Assembly: GCA_029532625.1 (NCBI GenBank)
Contig: JARFXM010000004.1
Coordinates: forward strand, 3,038,001 to 3,102,000
DNA from: Lomentospora prolificans
Taxonomy: Eukaryota > Ascomycota > Sordariomycetes > Microascales > Microascaceae
Length of the DNA stretch: 64,000 bases
Reading direction: 5' to 3'
The position numbers were made by a program, and so were the translations under genes. Below are positions 45,516 through 56,479 of the stretch, piece by piece. The notes under the pieces are model-generated. The model saw nothing but the letters and a program-made list of their open reading frames with translations. It did not search any database and had not been told where the DNA came from. Positions within the stretch are counted from its first letter, which is position 1. Each line of letters opens with the position of its first letter.

Positions 45516-45725
45516 GGACAGTGAGCTGGCTGGGTGTTAGAACAGTTAGAACAGTCAGTCTGGTGAGCTATTAGAGCAAGCCAGCAGTGAGCCAGGCTCT
45601 TAGAACAGTGAGCTGTTAGAACAGTCAGTGAGCCAGCTGGCTAGCAGTGAGTCCCTCAGGCTCTTAGAACAGTGAGCCACTATTAGAACAGCTGGCTGGC
45701 CAAGGAACATTACAACAGGCCAGCA
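45516..45725. repeat. Degenerate short tandem/interspersed repeat (TTAGAACAG, GTGAGC, GCCAGC)
   Basis: TTAGAACAG occurs six times (near 45537, 45546, 45600, 45616, 45664, 45682), interleaved with GTGAGCCAG/GTGAGCTG and CAGCTGGCTGGC modules in variable order. The spacing is irregular, so this is a shuffled, minisatellite-like array rather than a clean tandem. It lies within ~600 bp of the EAF start codon, so an effect on that promoter is possible but unproven. Confidence 0.85.
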
Positions 45726-45830
45726 AACCCCCGACATCGCTCCAGCTGGCCAGGACTGTCCATCTGCCTGCCACTTCCAGTTCAAGATTGACAGGTTGCA
45801 CCCCTGTACGCCCCCATTGGCCTAGAATAG

Positions 45831-45850
45831 CATCAATCAATCAATCAATA
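45831..45850. repeat. ATCA microsatellite
   Basis: Four to five ATCA units, directly visible. Confidence 0.9.
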
Positions 45851-46123
45851 TTGCCTGTCTAGCCCATTGCTAGCATTTGCTCCCCCAATTCCTTTCCACT
45901 TAGCGCCTCACACCACTCCCCTCTTCCAAGCCGCTGGCTAATATGAATCCGTTATTTCCCTTGCTTTAGTAGTAGAATCGCTCAGCCTTTGCTTACTCCA
46001 TATCATCCTCGCCTTCTTCCCGCCCGTAGCCTTAAATTTGTCCTTGCAGTCTCTTCCGATTCTGGCCTTGCTATTGCTCCTAAACTAGTGCGAAGCTGGG
46101 GTCCTGGAGACCGTGACTTCATC

Positions 46124-47335
46124 ATGGCGGGTGTAATTGATCCCACGAAGCCGACAAAGTACCCCGTCGTTCTCAGCGATGCCCTCCTCGGCGGAACTGC
46201 GAAGGATGTGTTCACAAACGTCAGATGTATGGCTTCTCTCGACTCCGCTCGCCAGTGAAACGCCCTCAATGGAACGCCAATACTAATATATCTTTTGGCG
46301 CTAGATAATCACAAGCTCGATCTCTCATCGGAAACCTCCCCCGAACAGGCCCGCCTAAAACCCGCGATCCCCGGCTCCACCTCGTCCTACGAGCTGTCTT
46401 TCCAGGATGACGGCGGAAAATACGCCTACGCTGGCACTCGCACCATCGGCGAGAACCAGTACATCCTCTACTTTGACCCCTCCCGCAAGGTCTTCGTCCT
46501 AGACAAGGTCGACTCCACTTTCAACATGAACTTGACGCGCACGCCAGACAACTCTGACCCGGACAGCCTCCGGCAGCAATTCGAGCAGCTGGACACTTCC
46601 ATAACCGCCGACACTAGCATGCTTACCAAGGCTGCGAAGGCCCCCGCGAAGACCCCCGCGAAACCCGGCCCCAAGGCCGCCAAGAAGGAAACGCCGAAGC
46701 GCAAGGCGCCCCAGAAGAAGAAGAAGAAGGAAGAGGCCAAAACAGTTGAGCTGTCCTTGCCCGAGCCGGCCCCGGAGCCGCAAAAGGAGCCAGAGAAACC
46801 CAAGAAGAAGAGGAGGCCGGATCCGGAATCCGAGGAAGATGAGGACGATGACGATGGTGGTCTGCTGGTCGAGTATCCGGGCAGCGAAGCGAACCGTCAG
46901 AATGATTTCTCGCCGGCATTCCCAGAGAATACGTTCCCTCTGCGGCGCTTCTCCGAGTTTGCCGAGACCCTGCGGGAGTCCGGAAATGACGATCTGGAGG
47001 ACGATAGCAACTCTGATAATGAGGATATTGATTTGACCGGGTTCAAGCTACCCAGCCCCGTCGGAAAGCAGAATAACAACCAGGAGTACGAGGAAGAAGC
47101 CGACGAAGAAGACGAAGAGGTTGAAATGGAAGATGTCAACGTGCAACGCGACCTAGAGGCCGACCTTGAAGCCGACTTGGAGGCTGGTTTGGAGAACGAA
47201 TTAGAGGCCCACCTCAAGGCCGGGCTCGAGTCCAACTTGGAGGACGACTTGGCAGCGGAGTTGGAGAACGAATTGATGCAGGCCAACAGCGGCCAGGATG
47301 CCGGCTCGGAGAGTGAAGTCAGCGAGGAAGATTAA
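46124..47335 (+). CDS. EAF-family (ELL-associated factor) transcription elongation protein
   Basis: Exons 46124-46226 and 46305-47335 (intron with TACTAAT branch and GCTAG acceptor) encode 377 residues. Residues 1-120 match the EAF N-terminal domain: KYPVVLSDALL, NVRYNHKLDL, SYELSFQD, QYILYFDPSRKVFVLDKVDSTFNMNLTRTP. EAF proteins partner ELL to stimulate RNA polymerase II elongation in the nucleus. The centre is Lys-rich (KKETPKRKAPQKKKKKEEAK), then acidic. Residues 317-360 form an exact four-residue periodic array, eleven tetrads with Leu always at position 2 (DLEA, GLEN, ELEA, HLKA and so on), before a short acidic tail. The N-terminal match is strong; the array is unusual. Confidence 0.88.
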
Positions 47336-47707
47336 ATCCATCTTTCTACTGATCTGATTTGGATACGGTGCTCACGAGCATCGTCGTGGGCGTTCAGAAT
47401 CTTTGATATGATCACCTTTGGCGTTTGGGAATGACAGCGGGGCAGCAAAGTAATATGTTTACAGACGGGATGGATACCAGCCTTCTTTCCCTTGGTAATT
47501 AGGAATGGGACTATACCAAGCTTCATCTTGGCTTTACGAATTAGATCATGAAAAATATGACGTTTGATTTGTGCGCCGTCCTTTTGAGTCCCAAGGGTAT
47601 CTCGTGCAATTCGCCATGTCTTCCAGATGCCTTCCAGTATTAAAACGCATAGTGATATACATACGTACCTCAGTACCGTGGCTGCGAAGTACCCATGAAT
47701 GGTGCTC
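47336..47707. other. Convergent 3' flanks of EAF gene and POP1
   Basis: No gene; AT-rich 3'-UTR-like sequence. Confidence 0.6.
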
Positions 47708-50503
47708 TCAAATCACCTCCCACCGCGCTAGTCTCCCAATATTCTGCCCAGCATTCCGAACAATGCACAGCGTCCCCTCCCTCGTGTTGCCGCTCCTCAG
47801 ATCACCAAGAACTTTGTCCACGGCAATAGACCCGATTGCAATGCCCTTGCCTTCACTCAGCGAAAAGGCGCCGGTCGTCACGAACCCGACCAGGTCCTCC
47901 GCGTCAGGAACGAGAGGGTGGCCGGCAATGTCCGACTCGTTTGGCACCGGCGGAGGGAATCGCGCGGGACTCGCGACGAGAGACTTGGCAAGCCACCGTT
48001 TTCTCGTGTGCAGGTCGGCACCCCGAGGGAAGGGCGTTGCCGCGTTAGGACTGGCCGCCTTTCCGGGCTTCTTGCCGCCGGGAAGGAGGGCAAGCCACTG
48101 CTCTCGCAGATCTGCTGGGAGGTGGTCCTTGTCCCCACCAGGCCTCGGGGGCGGCAGCTGTGTTGCGGGGACTATCACGGCAGGATCCGACGTGTCGCCT
48201 CTTCGGCGCGTGGGAAGCCGATAGATACGCGCGCATGTGGTGGCTATGCCCTTGTTAATAAAGGTGAGCCGTACTTGGACTACGGCCTTTGGTGGAGGGG
48301 CATGGCTTGCGTCTGACTGCTTCAAGAGATCGTAAAACTGGGCCCGTGATAGTTGGATCATACCATCCAGCCCATGGGCGTTGTCCTTTTCCTCGGCTGC
48401 CTTGATTGGTACGCCCTGGTCGACATTCATCGCATCGCCAGGTGAAGATGGTTGAGCCTCAATGTCGCTCGCCATCTTGAATAAGAGCCCGAAATCGCAA
48501 TACAGTCCATTTCCAACCTCACCTTTACGGCCCGCGCCAAGCTCAATTGACTCCCATGCCGTCCTTTTGCCCTTTGGCCTCCTATCCCAATAAGTCTGTC
48601 GCTTCTCCCTCTGTTCCAGCTCCCATTGGACACCGGATCTGGTCCCCACAAAGTCTGCAGGGAACCATGGCTGGTCCCGCTCAAAGGCAACTTGTTGCAT
48701 TTCATGAAGACCGCCAAACCTGGGATTGCCCCCAGAATAAAGAGGGTAGTGTACGAGGCTATACCAGAGGGGCTGTATGCACTTCCACGGGGCTAAGAGT
48801 ATCCAAGTGCCCTGAGCCTGCCTCCCGATACCGCAACGCTTGGCCATCAGGATGATAGGAATAGGTGGGTCAGCAGAGGTTGCCTTAAGGTAAGCGCCAG
48901 GAGTTTTAGAAGATTTTCTTCGATCAATAGCCCTCTTACACGGCAGACAAGATCCAACGTGTCGGGCATCCCGATTCCATAATTGGTACGGTTGGAGACC
49001 GTCTTCTGCAGGCCAAGTCGCCAGCGTAGTCAGAAACTCGTCCGTCTGCGCATCCGGTGGATCGATAGTTCGAGGAGGGTATCGTAGCCTCGGATCTTGA
49101 ATCGAAAATCCGAGAACAGAGTTTGCCGGGAGAGCAGCCGGGTTCGTAAGCCCCGTCAAAGCCGTAAAGAGTTTGCCATGTGGTTCCTTCTCGTCTGGGC
49201 TTCTTGCGTAAGGGACTAGAGTGCCTAACAAGACCTCAGTTGACGCCGGGCCCGTAATTTCGACACTCCCGACTTCGAAACGCAGATCCTCGACATACAA
49301 TCGCGGGGTTTCCATCTTTGTCAGTCGAAGAAGTTCGTTGAATATTTCCAGAAAGGCTGAGGGATGTACGCGGATGAAGACCTGGCGCTGTCTCTTCATC
49401 CGCTTCGTTTGACCCTGGTCTTCTGGGCCTGGGGCTTCAGGATCCCATAGTACAATTGCAGGGCATATCGCCCGGCGAGGCTCTAAGGCATTATTCTGCG
49501 TGCTAAGCATGCCGTCCCAAGTCCTAGTCCCCTGCCTCCACCTTCTGCCTTTCTCGTTCCAACAATTCAGATCAATGATACCCAGCCTCTTCAAAACCCG
49601 TTCAATACCAGAAGCATTTCCATATAAGCCAATGGTACTAACGTAGCTAGCATCCCACATCACGGCTCCACTTTCACCCTGAGCACGGTGGGTGGGGCGA
49701 TAGGTCTTTTCGTTAGGGGTCAACGGCACGGCAAACCTCCAGAGCGGGTTCTTTGGTTCTGTCATGCGCGCCCTTTTTGCATGCCAGACATGTGTGGGAA
49801 GCCACGTTTTGGTTATTTGGCGCTTCTTGAATTTGGACTTGACAGGAAGTGGATCGTTGAGGGCGTTCCTCCGAAGCTTGGGTCGCGCAGGCCGCGTCGT
49901 AATTGCGGTCTTCGTCGGCCCTTGATCAGTGGTGTCAACCTCCATGGCATCAGAGTTTTCCTTCGCCTTCTCTCTGGCCTCCCTTTCCTTCCTCTTCCTC
50001 TTTTTCTCAGCCAAGATTCCTAACCTCTTTGCCGTCTCAAGCCGTATCCGTGCCCTCGAAGTCCGTGGTTTCCTCCTTCTCGACACCACTATTGGCGTGT
50101 TATCCTCTCTGCTTTCCCGAATAGCCTTAGCCCTTAGTCTCTTTGGTACTCTCTTCGGGTTATGGCTCGCCGTCCGCCGTCTTAGGGCCCTCGGTAGCCT
50201 CTGAAATGCTCTACTGCTGCTTGCCTCTTTCGTCCGTCGCATGCTATCCTCTAGGGCGTCGATCTCAAACTGCCTCGCGGCAAGGAATGCCTGAAGATCG
50301 AGCTCGCCATCCTTGAGTGCATCATTGGCCGGCTGAGCCGCGATCTGGCGCGCGTCGAGGAACTTGGTACGTTTGGGAAGGATGCGGTTGTTCTTAGGAC
50401 CGTTTTCGCCATCGGGCCGGCGGGAGAATCCGGCAGGCGCTGTACTCGTGGGATCCTTGCGCTTCGCCGCGTTCTGGGTCCCGATCGTCGGCTTCGGCGC
50501 CAT
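47708..50503 (-). CDS. POP1: Pop1, shared subunit of RNase P and RNase MRP
   Basis: Single-exon frame of 931 residues from ATG 50503. Features in order: basic N-terminus; the POP1 N-terminal domain (about residues 50-300) with LDARQIAAQP, AFQRLPRALRRRTASHNPKRVPKRLR and KWLPTHVWHAKR-like blocks, here TWLPTHVWHAKRARM; the POPLD domain near residues 560-620 (WKCIQPLWYSLVHYPLYSGG, GLHEMQQVAFERD, FPADFVGT); and a C-terminal part ending GFVTTGAFSLSEGKGIAIGS, typical of Pop1. The protein binds the catalytic RNA of both RNPs and acts in tRNA 5' maturation and rRNA processing in the nucleolus. Length matches fungal orthologues. Confidence 0.95.
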   Translation of the reverse strand: MAPKPTIGTQNAAKRKDPTSTAPAGFSRRPDGENGPKNNRILPKRTKFLDARQIAAQPANDALKDGELDLQAFLAARQFEIDALEDSMRRTKEASSSRAFQRLPRALRRRTASHNPKRVPKRLRAKAIRESREDNTPIVVSRRRKPRTSRARIRLETAKRLGILAEKKRKRKEREAREKAKENSDAMEVDTTDQGPTKTAITTRPARPKLRRNALNDPLPVKSKFKKRQITKTWLPTHVWHAKRARMTEPKNPLWRFAVPLTPNEKTYRPTHRAQGESGAVMWDASYVSTIGLYGNASGIERVLKRLGIIDLNCWNEKGRRWRQGTRTWDGMLSTQNNALEPRRAICPAIVLWDPEAPGPEDQGQTKRMKRQRQVFIRVHPSAFLEIFNELLRLTKMETPRLYVEDLRFEVGSVEITGPASTEVLLGTLVPYARSPDEKEPHGKLFTALTGLTNPAALPANSVLGFSIQDPRLRYPPRTIDPPDAQTDEFLTTLATWPAEDGLQPYQLWNRDARHVGSCLPCKRAIDRRKSSKTPGAYLKATSADPPIPIILMAKRCGIGRQAQGTWILLAPWKCIQPLWYSLVHYPLYSGGNPRFGGLHEMQQVAFERDQPWFPADFVGTRSGVQWELEQREKRQTYWDRRPKGKRTAWESIELGAGRKGEVGNGLYCDFGLLFKMASDIEAQPSSPGDAMNVDQGVPIKAAEEKDNAHGLDGMIQLSRAQFYDLLKQSDASHAPPPKAVVQVRLTFINKGIATTCARIYRLPTRRRGDTSDPAVIVPATQLPPPRPGGDKDHLPADLREQWLALLPGGKKPGKAASPNAATPFPRGADLHTRKRWLAKSLVASPARFPPPVPNESDIAGHPLVPDAEDLVGFVTTGAFSLSEGKGIAIGSIAVDKVLGDLRSGNTREGTLCIVRNAGQNIGRLARWEVI

Positions 50504-51094
50504 GTTTGGGGGCCGTTGTGTATCAAGGGAAGCCTGGATGATTCTCGCGTGGGTTTTCGACAGCTCAAAAATTCAATGCAGCGCTCACTCCGGAGCTCCT
50601 TCCCAAACTTTGGGTTTGGTGGGGCTACAGTGTAATCCTCAGATAAGACAGTTAAAGCACTATGTAATCACAGCTAATGTATTACTAAGTCTACAGTGCC
50701 GATATCTTTTCCTGACTCACGCACCTTCGGCAAAGCACGCGCAACGCCTTGAACTCTATTCTATCCCAAGAAGAGAAAGGCTGGATGTGCCAGCTTCCCG
50801 CCCATCCAATGCACCATCATATCATAATGGATGGAGGAAATAGGACCCATCGCTGCTAGTAAACACACAGTATGAATTTCTTACCGGATAAGTCACGCAG
50901 GGTAAGAGCCTTTCCCCGAACGAGCCCCGAGTTGCCAAAGGGAGGGAAATGTCTCGGACGGGCTGGCCTGGCTGAGATGCTATTCCCACCAGCCTCCCTG
51001 ATATGACGATTCCCAAGTTTCCTCTCGTCTCTCTTAACTTGAGCTTGCGCCTGCCACCCGCCCTTGGCAAAAGGGACGCGCAGGGTGGGATTAA
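50504..51094. promoter_or_regulatory. Divergent promoter region, POP1 / NT-C2 gene
   Basis: 591 bp between divergent start codons. No gene or clear element identified; any bidirectional control is inferred from geometry only. Confidence 0.4.
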
Positions 51095-52510
51095 ATGGAC
51101 GCCTTCAAGCGCAAGATCTTTTCTCCGAAGCTAACTCAACTCTCCAACCAGCCCAAGTTTGAGCTGCACCTCAAGGTTTGTCTTCGTCTTCTCAGAATTT
51201 CTTATTTAGAAGAATGCCTTACTAATAGTGGATGTCAAGATCTACGACCTCAACAACGTGCCCCTTGTTTCTGGCTACTCCTTCATAAAATGGCACCTCA
51301 TCAGCTCCATCCATGCGGAGCACCGCGGGCGCACCCAGAAATGCCCCATCGCTAATCACCGTGTTGATTACAACTATGCCAAGGTCGTCCCCTCCGTCCG
51401 CATTGCCATTGACCGGAATTCGAGCCTATCAGAGTCATTCATCGAGTTTGAAGTACTTCAAGAGTTTCCCGTGGGCGGTGCTGCTCGCGATGAGCGGATC
51501 CACCTTGGACTGGTGAGGCTAAATCTCAGTGAGTTCGTTGAGGAGAGCGATGCACTGGCGGCCAGAAAGCGGAGCGCCAGCTTCAGCATAGGGAGCCATC
51601 TCAGTACTGTAGGGACAGCTGGCAGTATGGGGCCACCGCCGCTACCACGAGTGTCCGGCGGCGATGATGTGGTTGAGGAGGGAATCTCGCGAAGGTATCT
51701 TCTGCAGGAGAGCAAAATCAACAGTACGCTCAAGATCGGTATCTTGATGGTCCAGATAGACGGGGAGAGAAATTATGTAGCGCCGCCATTGAAAACTGCT
51801 CCCGTATTCGGCGGTATTGCCGGTATTATGGCCGGTGACCAGGCGGAGCAGGATGAACCCGGTCGTAAGTGTCAATGTCCTTCTCATCTCGAAAGATGGC
51901 GTACCGGAGTTAACCCCTCTTCATCCCTTTTCCAGATATCGCCAACATTTCAAAGTCGCGCGACGCAGCTGAAGTCCAGGACCTTTACCGTCGCGCCCTG
52001 GCAGCCTCATGGTGCTCTGAGCCTGACGAGCACCCGGCTGATGTCGTCATCGAAAACATCTTCTTAGGAGGTGATGGCTGGAACCTTACCACAGCACGTC
52101 CCTCGACCGCAAAACAGCCGCCATCCCATTCTACGAGCCGCACCACCGCGAACGATGACCTCGAATCCAGCGGCAGTATCTCGGGAGACGAAGGTCTCGG
52201 CGGTACCCTCAGGCCTTCCGACTTCCGGAAAGCCCAGCGCCGCTTTGCTCGTAGAAAGCACGCCTTGTCGCTAACGAGTCACCGAAGCTCGCATACGATT
52301 CGCGACGAGAGAACGTCCACGCCAAGGACGCCAGCCAAAGATGATGACGTAAGGAGATCAAGGAGTGATAGCTTGACGAGCTTAGCGCCGACGTTGGGGA
52401 GCAGTGACCGCGGGATGGACCCGGGATTGAAGAGAGCGAGTGAGATAAGGGAAGAGGAAGCGCGAGAAGACCTAGTAGCGTGGAGGCTAGGTCCGTCGAC
52501 TAGGGCTTGA
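51095..52510 (+). CDS. NT-C2 (EEIG1/EHBP1-type) domain protein
   Basis: Three exons, 51095-51175, 51240-51864 and 51936-52510, encode 426 residues. The first acceptor is GTCAAG at 51239 rather than the nearer TAATAG, since only it keeps phase and gives FELHLK-IYDLNNVPLVSG. This, with SFIKWHL, EHRGRTQKCPI and FIEFEVLQEF, defines the N-terminal C2 domain shared by EEIG1/FAM102 and EHBP1 proteins (about residues 18-190), a lipid- or protein-binding fold linked to membrane traffic. The motif HIANISKSRDAAEVQDLYRR follows and is common in fungal members. The C-terminal 150 residues are disordered and Ser/Arg-rich. Molecular function in fungi is poorly defined. Confidence 0.88.
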
Positions 52511-52925
52511 CTTTTTTCGGCGTCTTCTTTGTTTGGGCATGGGCGTCATATTTCGGGATTCGGTTTTTAGTTTAGGGAGCACTGATGTAGAACGCGAAAT
52601 TGTCGCCCTTTGCTATCATCGGGCTCAGATCCATTACATATTGATTCCCATAGGTGATTTCGCTTCCATTGCCAAGAGAATTTTAAGACTAAGATCATAT
52701 ATCATGGTGGATTTCGATAATCATGCTTCTAACCTTCTTCGTCAGAACCATAGCCCCTATATATCTCTAACGCGGACGCCCCATTTTTATCCCCTCTTTC
52801 TCATCCGGTATACTTTTGTATGAGAAGCGCGATAGATGCTACTTTGTAAGAAGAAGCCCAGAAAACTCCAAAGAGAATCTCGAGCGGATATGGCCCTGAA
52901 AGGGTCACCTCGTTCAGCCCGATTT
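52511..52925. other. Convergent 3' flanks
   Basis: No gene; 3'-UTR-like sequence between the NT-C2 gene and SSZ1. Confidence 0.55.
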
Positions 52926-54762
52926 TCAGGCAGAAGCCTTGATATTACCCCGGACACCACCCTGCGCACCAACTTCCCTAATCGTCACCGTCGCGCTAAG
53001 GTCAGCGAGAACGTTTATCGTCACCTCAACCTTGCCATCCTTCTTGACACCCCGAAGCGCAGCCTCAGCGAGTGTAGAGCCGATCTTCCAGATCTTTTCC
53101 CTCTTTTCCTCTTCCTCGTCATCAGAATCCTCGTCGGAGTCCTCGTCAGAGTCGTCGTCCTCCTTCGCCTCCGGCTTAGCCTTGGGTTCAGGCTGGGTAA
53201 CCTTGATATGGGTGTTGCCCTCGACAACCTTGATCAGGACATCACTGCCGTCTGCGGGGGCGGGGAAAGTGATGGTGCGCCGCGCCGGAACAGCAGTCTC
53301 GGGGGCAATGACGGGGGTGAAGACCTCTTCGCCATCGGAGCCGGTAGTAATGACACCGATAGAGTTAGTGATGTGCTTAACGGTGCTGACGGCAGGATGG
53401 GTGGACTGCTCAATATCCTCAGCGTCGAACTCCTGAATCAGAGAGGCTTGCAGCGCAGCACCTCGGACAGCAAGTTCTGAGGGGTTGAGCGAGGCAACGT
53501 TGACCGCGGGAGCAAGAATGGTGGTAGACTCGGGGAAAAGAGCGGCAATGTTGTTGGCGATGCGGGGAGTATGGCCAGTACCGCCAGCCAGGATGACTTC
53601 ATCGACATCAAGAACATCCAGACCAGCCTTCTTGATAGCACCCTCGACGAGGCGGTTGAAACCCTCAAAGACCTTGCGCGCCACCATCTCATACCGTAAC
53701 CTGTTAATCGTCACGGAGAAATCATAGCCATCAGCAAGACTCTCAACACTGAAGGAGGCGTTATTGCTCTTGCTGAGAGACTTCTTGGTAGCTTCTGACT
53801 CCAACCTGAGCTTAGCCAAGCTACGGGGATTGGCCCTGGGGTCAGTGTTATGCTGCTTGATGAACTCTTTGGCAAAGTGGTCCATGAGGACCTGGTCGAG
53901 GTGAACACCGGCAAATTCGTAGTCGTGGACAGTAGCAAGGATGGTGTACATGCCGCTCCTAGAGGCGACAACGGAGATGTCGGATCGAGTACCGCCCAAG
54001 TCGGCGACCACGATGATCTTGTCTTCCGTCGTGGCCTCGGGACGCGCATCGTAGGCAAGAATGGCAGCGACAGGCTCTGAGACTAGCTGGAGAACCTCGA
54101 GACCGGCAGCGTTGGCGGCCTTGACCAGGGCCTCGCGCTGTTTCTCGTTGAAGTTGGTGGGGACGGTGATTACTGCAGAGGTGACAGTCTTGCCAAGGTA
54201 CTCGGAGGCGGCGGTGACAAGGCGCTTGATGTACCGGGTAGTAACTTCGGAAACTGAAACGGTAGATGGCTCTTCCTCGGGGCTCTTATCGTGAACGGTG
54301 AACGAGACACCGCCCTCGTCCTTGGGGTGAGCAGACGCATGGCAGTGTGTGGGGTCGATGGACTTGAATCTGTGAGTTAAGGTGGATTAGCAAATGTCTA
54401 TTCTACAATTGGCCTATTGGTTACTTGAACATACTCCTGACCCAAAAAGTCTTTGAAGTAGGCGAGGGTGTTGGACGCATTTCGAACAAGGAAGTTCTTC
54501 GCCTGGCCACCGTAGTACTCATCGCCATCGACATAGGAGAGAACGGTGGGGATCTGACGGTCTATAATGCTTCGCGTTAGCCATAACCACAACAGAAACG
54601 AGAGTTGAAGAACCAATTCCTACCTCCGTCCTCGTTGGCAATGACCTCAGCCTTGTCATCGATAGTAACCGCAATCGAGCTGTTCGAGTTGCCCAAAGAG
54701 ATACCGATAACGGTGCGGGCACCCGGCTCGACACCGGGCTGCTTAACCCCTGTTTCAGCCAT
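52926..54762 (-). CDS. SSZ1: Ssz1, atypical Hsp70 of the ribosome-associated complex
   Basis: Exons 54762-54624, 54561-54435 and 54369-52926 encode 569 residues. The nucleotide-binding domain shows phosphate-1 VIGISLGNSNSSIAVT, phosphate-2 IIVVADLGGTRSDISVV and adenosine motif VILAGGTGHTPRIANNI; GNSNS replaces the canonical GTTNS, as expected for the catalytically weak Ssz1 class. The substrate-binding part is short, without the helical lid, and carries an acidic insert (DDDSDEDSDEDSDDEEEE). Ssz1 pairs with the J-protein Zuo1 as RAC, which activates Ssb on nascent chains. The only other Hsp70 features missing are the C-terminal EEVD and lid, consistent with Ssz1. It is divergent from RRP40. 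Confidence 0.95.
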
Positions 54763-55136
54763 CTAGAATACTGTAGTTTGCACGCGGAAAGGAGGATCCA
54801 ATGGTCGGTCAGACTTGTCGCAGGTGAGTTTGTAGAAAGTTGCCGATTGCTAGGGGGTGCGATGGTGGTGGGGGGGGCCGCTGTTTATATTGATGCAGAA
54901 GCCTGTGCCCAATTTTTTTTTTTTTTTTTTCGTTCTTTGGACAGAGCAGCCACGGCCATCAAATCTGGGCGGTAGCAACGAGAAGGCTTGGGGTGCCAGC
55001 GCCCCGCCGTAAGTCGACGAAACCCCACCATCAAGAAGCGCTTACATAACCCATCAACGTCAAGGCTGAGAGTCGCAACAAAGAAAGTTGATGCTCTGAG
55101 CATTCAAACTGCAAGAAACCCGACGAATGCTCCGCC
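54763..55136. promoter_or_regulatory. Divergent SSZ1 / RRP40 promoter with 18-nt T tract
   Basis: 374 bp between start codons contains an uninterrupted T18 at 54913-54930 (dA:dT tract). Such tracts exclude nucleosomes in fungal promoters; a shared bidirectional role is inferred. Confidence 0.6.
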
Positions 55137-55944
55137 ATGGCGACCAAGCCGGTATTCGTCCTCCCAGGAGACGATATTGACGAGTCGTTAATACCCACAC
55201 ATCCCAAACATCCCCTCCGGATAGGTCCGGGTCTTCGTCACGTCCCCCCAAGCGACCTTGTACCCACGATCGCGGGGCCTCTACTCACCGACAAGAGGAA
55301 GAACTCGATATGGGTTGAAAGGAGTGCCGGACGGGTGAGTAGAAAGCAGAAATCAATTCCCCAAATATATAAACGTGTCGCCCCCCCTCTGACTTGAAGT
55401 TGTTCAGTATATTCCCGCCGTTGGCGACCTCGTCATCGGCACCGTCACTCGCTCTACAGCAGACTTCTACTATGTTTCCCTCTCCGATTACACCGCTAAT
55501 GCCACCCTTCCACAACTCTCCTTTGAAATGGCCACCAAGAAGACGAAACCGAACCTTAACTCTGGTGCTCTCGTCTACGCGCGCGTCACGCTAGCCAACA
55601 AGCACATGGATCCCGAGCTCGAGTGTGTCTCGCAGTCCACCGGCAAATCGGACGGTCTTGGTCCATTGATTGGTGGCATGGTATTTACCGTTTCCCTGGG
55701 CTTCGCAAGGAGACTTCTCATGCCGAAGGCGGTTGAGGAAGGAAAAGTCATCGTGCTTGATGAGCTGGGCGGTGCCGGCTTGGCTTTCGAAACCGCCGTA
55801 GGTAGGAACGGCAAGGTGTGGGTCAACAGCGAGAGCGTCGCTACAATTATCTCAGTCGGCAAGGCCTTGACAGAGGCAGACCAGAAGAACCTCACAGTAG
55901 AGCAGCAAAAGAAGCTCGTGCGTAAACTTATAAATACAAAGTAA
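55137..55944 (+). CDS. RRP40: Exosome complex cap subunit Rrp40
   Basis: Exons 55137-55334 and 55408-55944 encode 244 residues. The N-terminal domain begins VFVLPGDDID. After the intron comes the S1 RNA-binding domain, IPAVGDLVIGTVTRSTADFYYVSLSDY, and then a KH-like C-terminal domain with GRNGKVWVNSESV (the G-x-N-G motif of Rrp40). With Rrp4 and Csl4, Rrp40 forms the cap that feeds RNA into the exosome core for 3'-5' decay and rRNA processing. Length is normal. A donor GTGAGT and acceptor TTCAG give phase 0 on both sides. Confidence 0.94.
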
Positions 55945-56479
55945 AAGCTGGGAAAACTATATTCCGCTCGAATTCTACTCGAGTTGCTCTCCGATAAACT
56001 TGCTGCCAAATCACAAACGACAACTACGAAAAAAACAAGTCCCAACCTCTATTCCCGTATTTACTCAACGAATGCCGAAATCGCTGGGTTTTGTGATGCT
56101 CGTAGAACAAAGAAGACGCCAGAGCTATTCTCGTCTCCGACACAAATAGGGGGATGCACAACCGCCATCTCCTACCGTCTGCCCCTACGACCCGTGGTGA
56201 CACATCAAAGTTTGGCAAGTCACGCAAGCCTACCCGCCCAAAAGCTGCCAAATGAGTATCATCGGCTTATGACAGACACACTATGGTGCAGCGTGTGGAA
56301 TTGCGGAATGTAATGTAGGCTAGCGAGTTGTCGTAGGGGCGACGAAAAAACCTGCCCAAACGCCATAATTTGGCACGAAGGGCAGCGGGCACGTCAATTG
56401 GGCCCTTTGTGAATGAACCCAAGCTGATCTATAGGAAACAGTCATCTCAGATGCCGTCCTGAGAGGAGATTTGATCAAC
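55945..56479. other. Convergent 3' flanks of RRP40 and zinc-finger gene
   Basis: No gene; one 109-codon frame overlaps the RRP40 3' end without any motif. Confidence 0.5.

Larger units (their letters stand above)
45182..46123. other. Intergenic with degenerate repeats, divergent promoter region
   Basis: Separates the minus-strand orphan gene from the EAF gene. It holds a degenerate TTAGAACAG/GTGAGC repeat block and a short ATCA microsatellite, then a C/T-rich leader before 46124. Confidence 0.6.

Noticed and set aside
47571..48224. 217-codon plus-strand frame
   Set aside because: Antisense shadow of the conserved Pop1 C-terminus.
51176..51239. TAATAG at 51228 as the first acceptor of the NT-C2 gene
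   Set aside because: It breaks the frame; GTCAAG at 51239 restores phase and gives the conserved ELHLK-IYDLNNVPL junction, with TTACTAAT as a good branch site.
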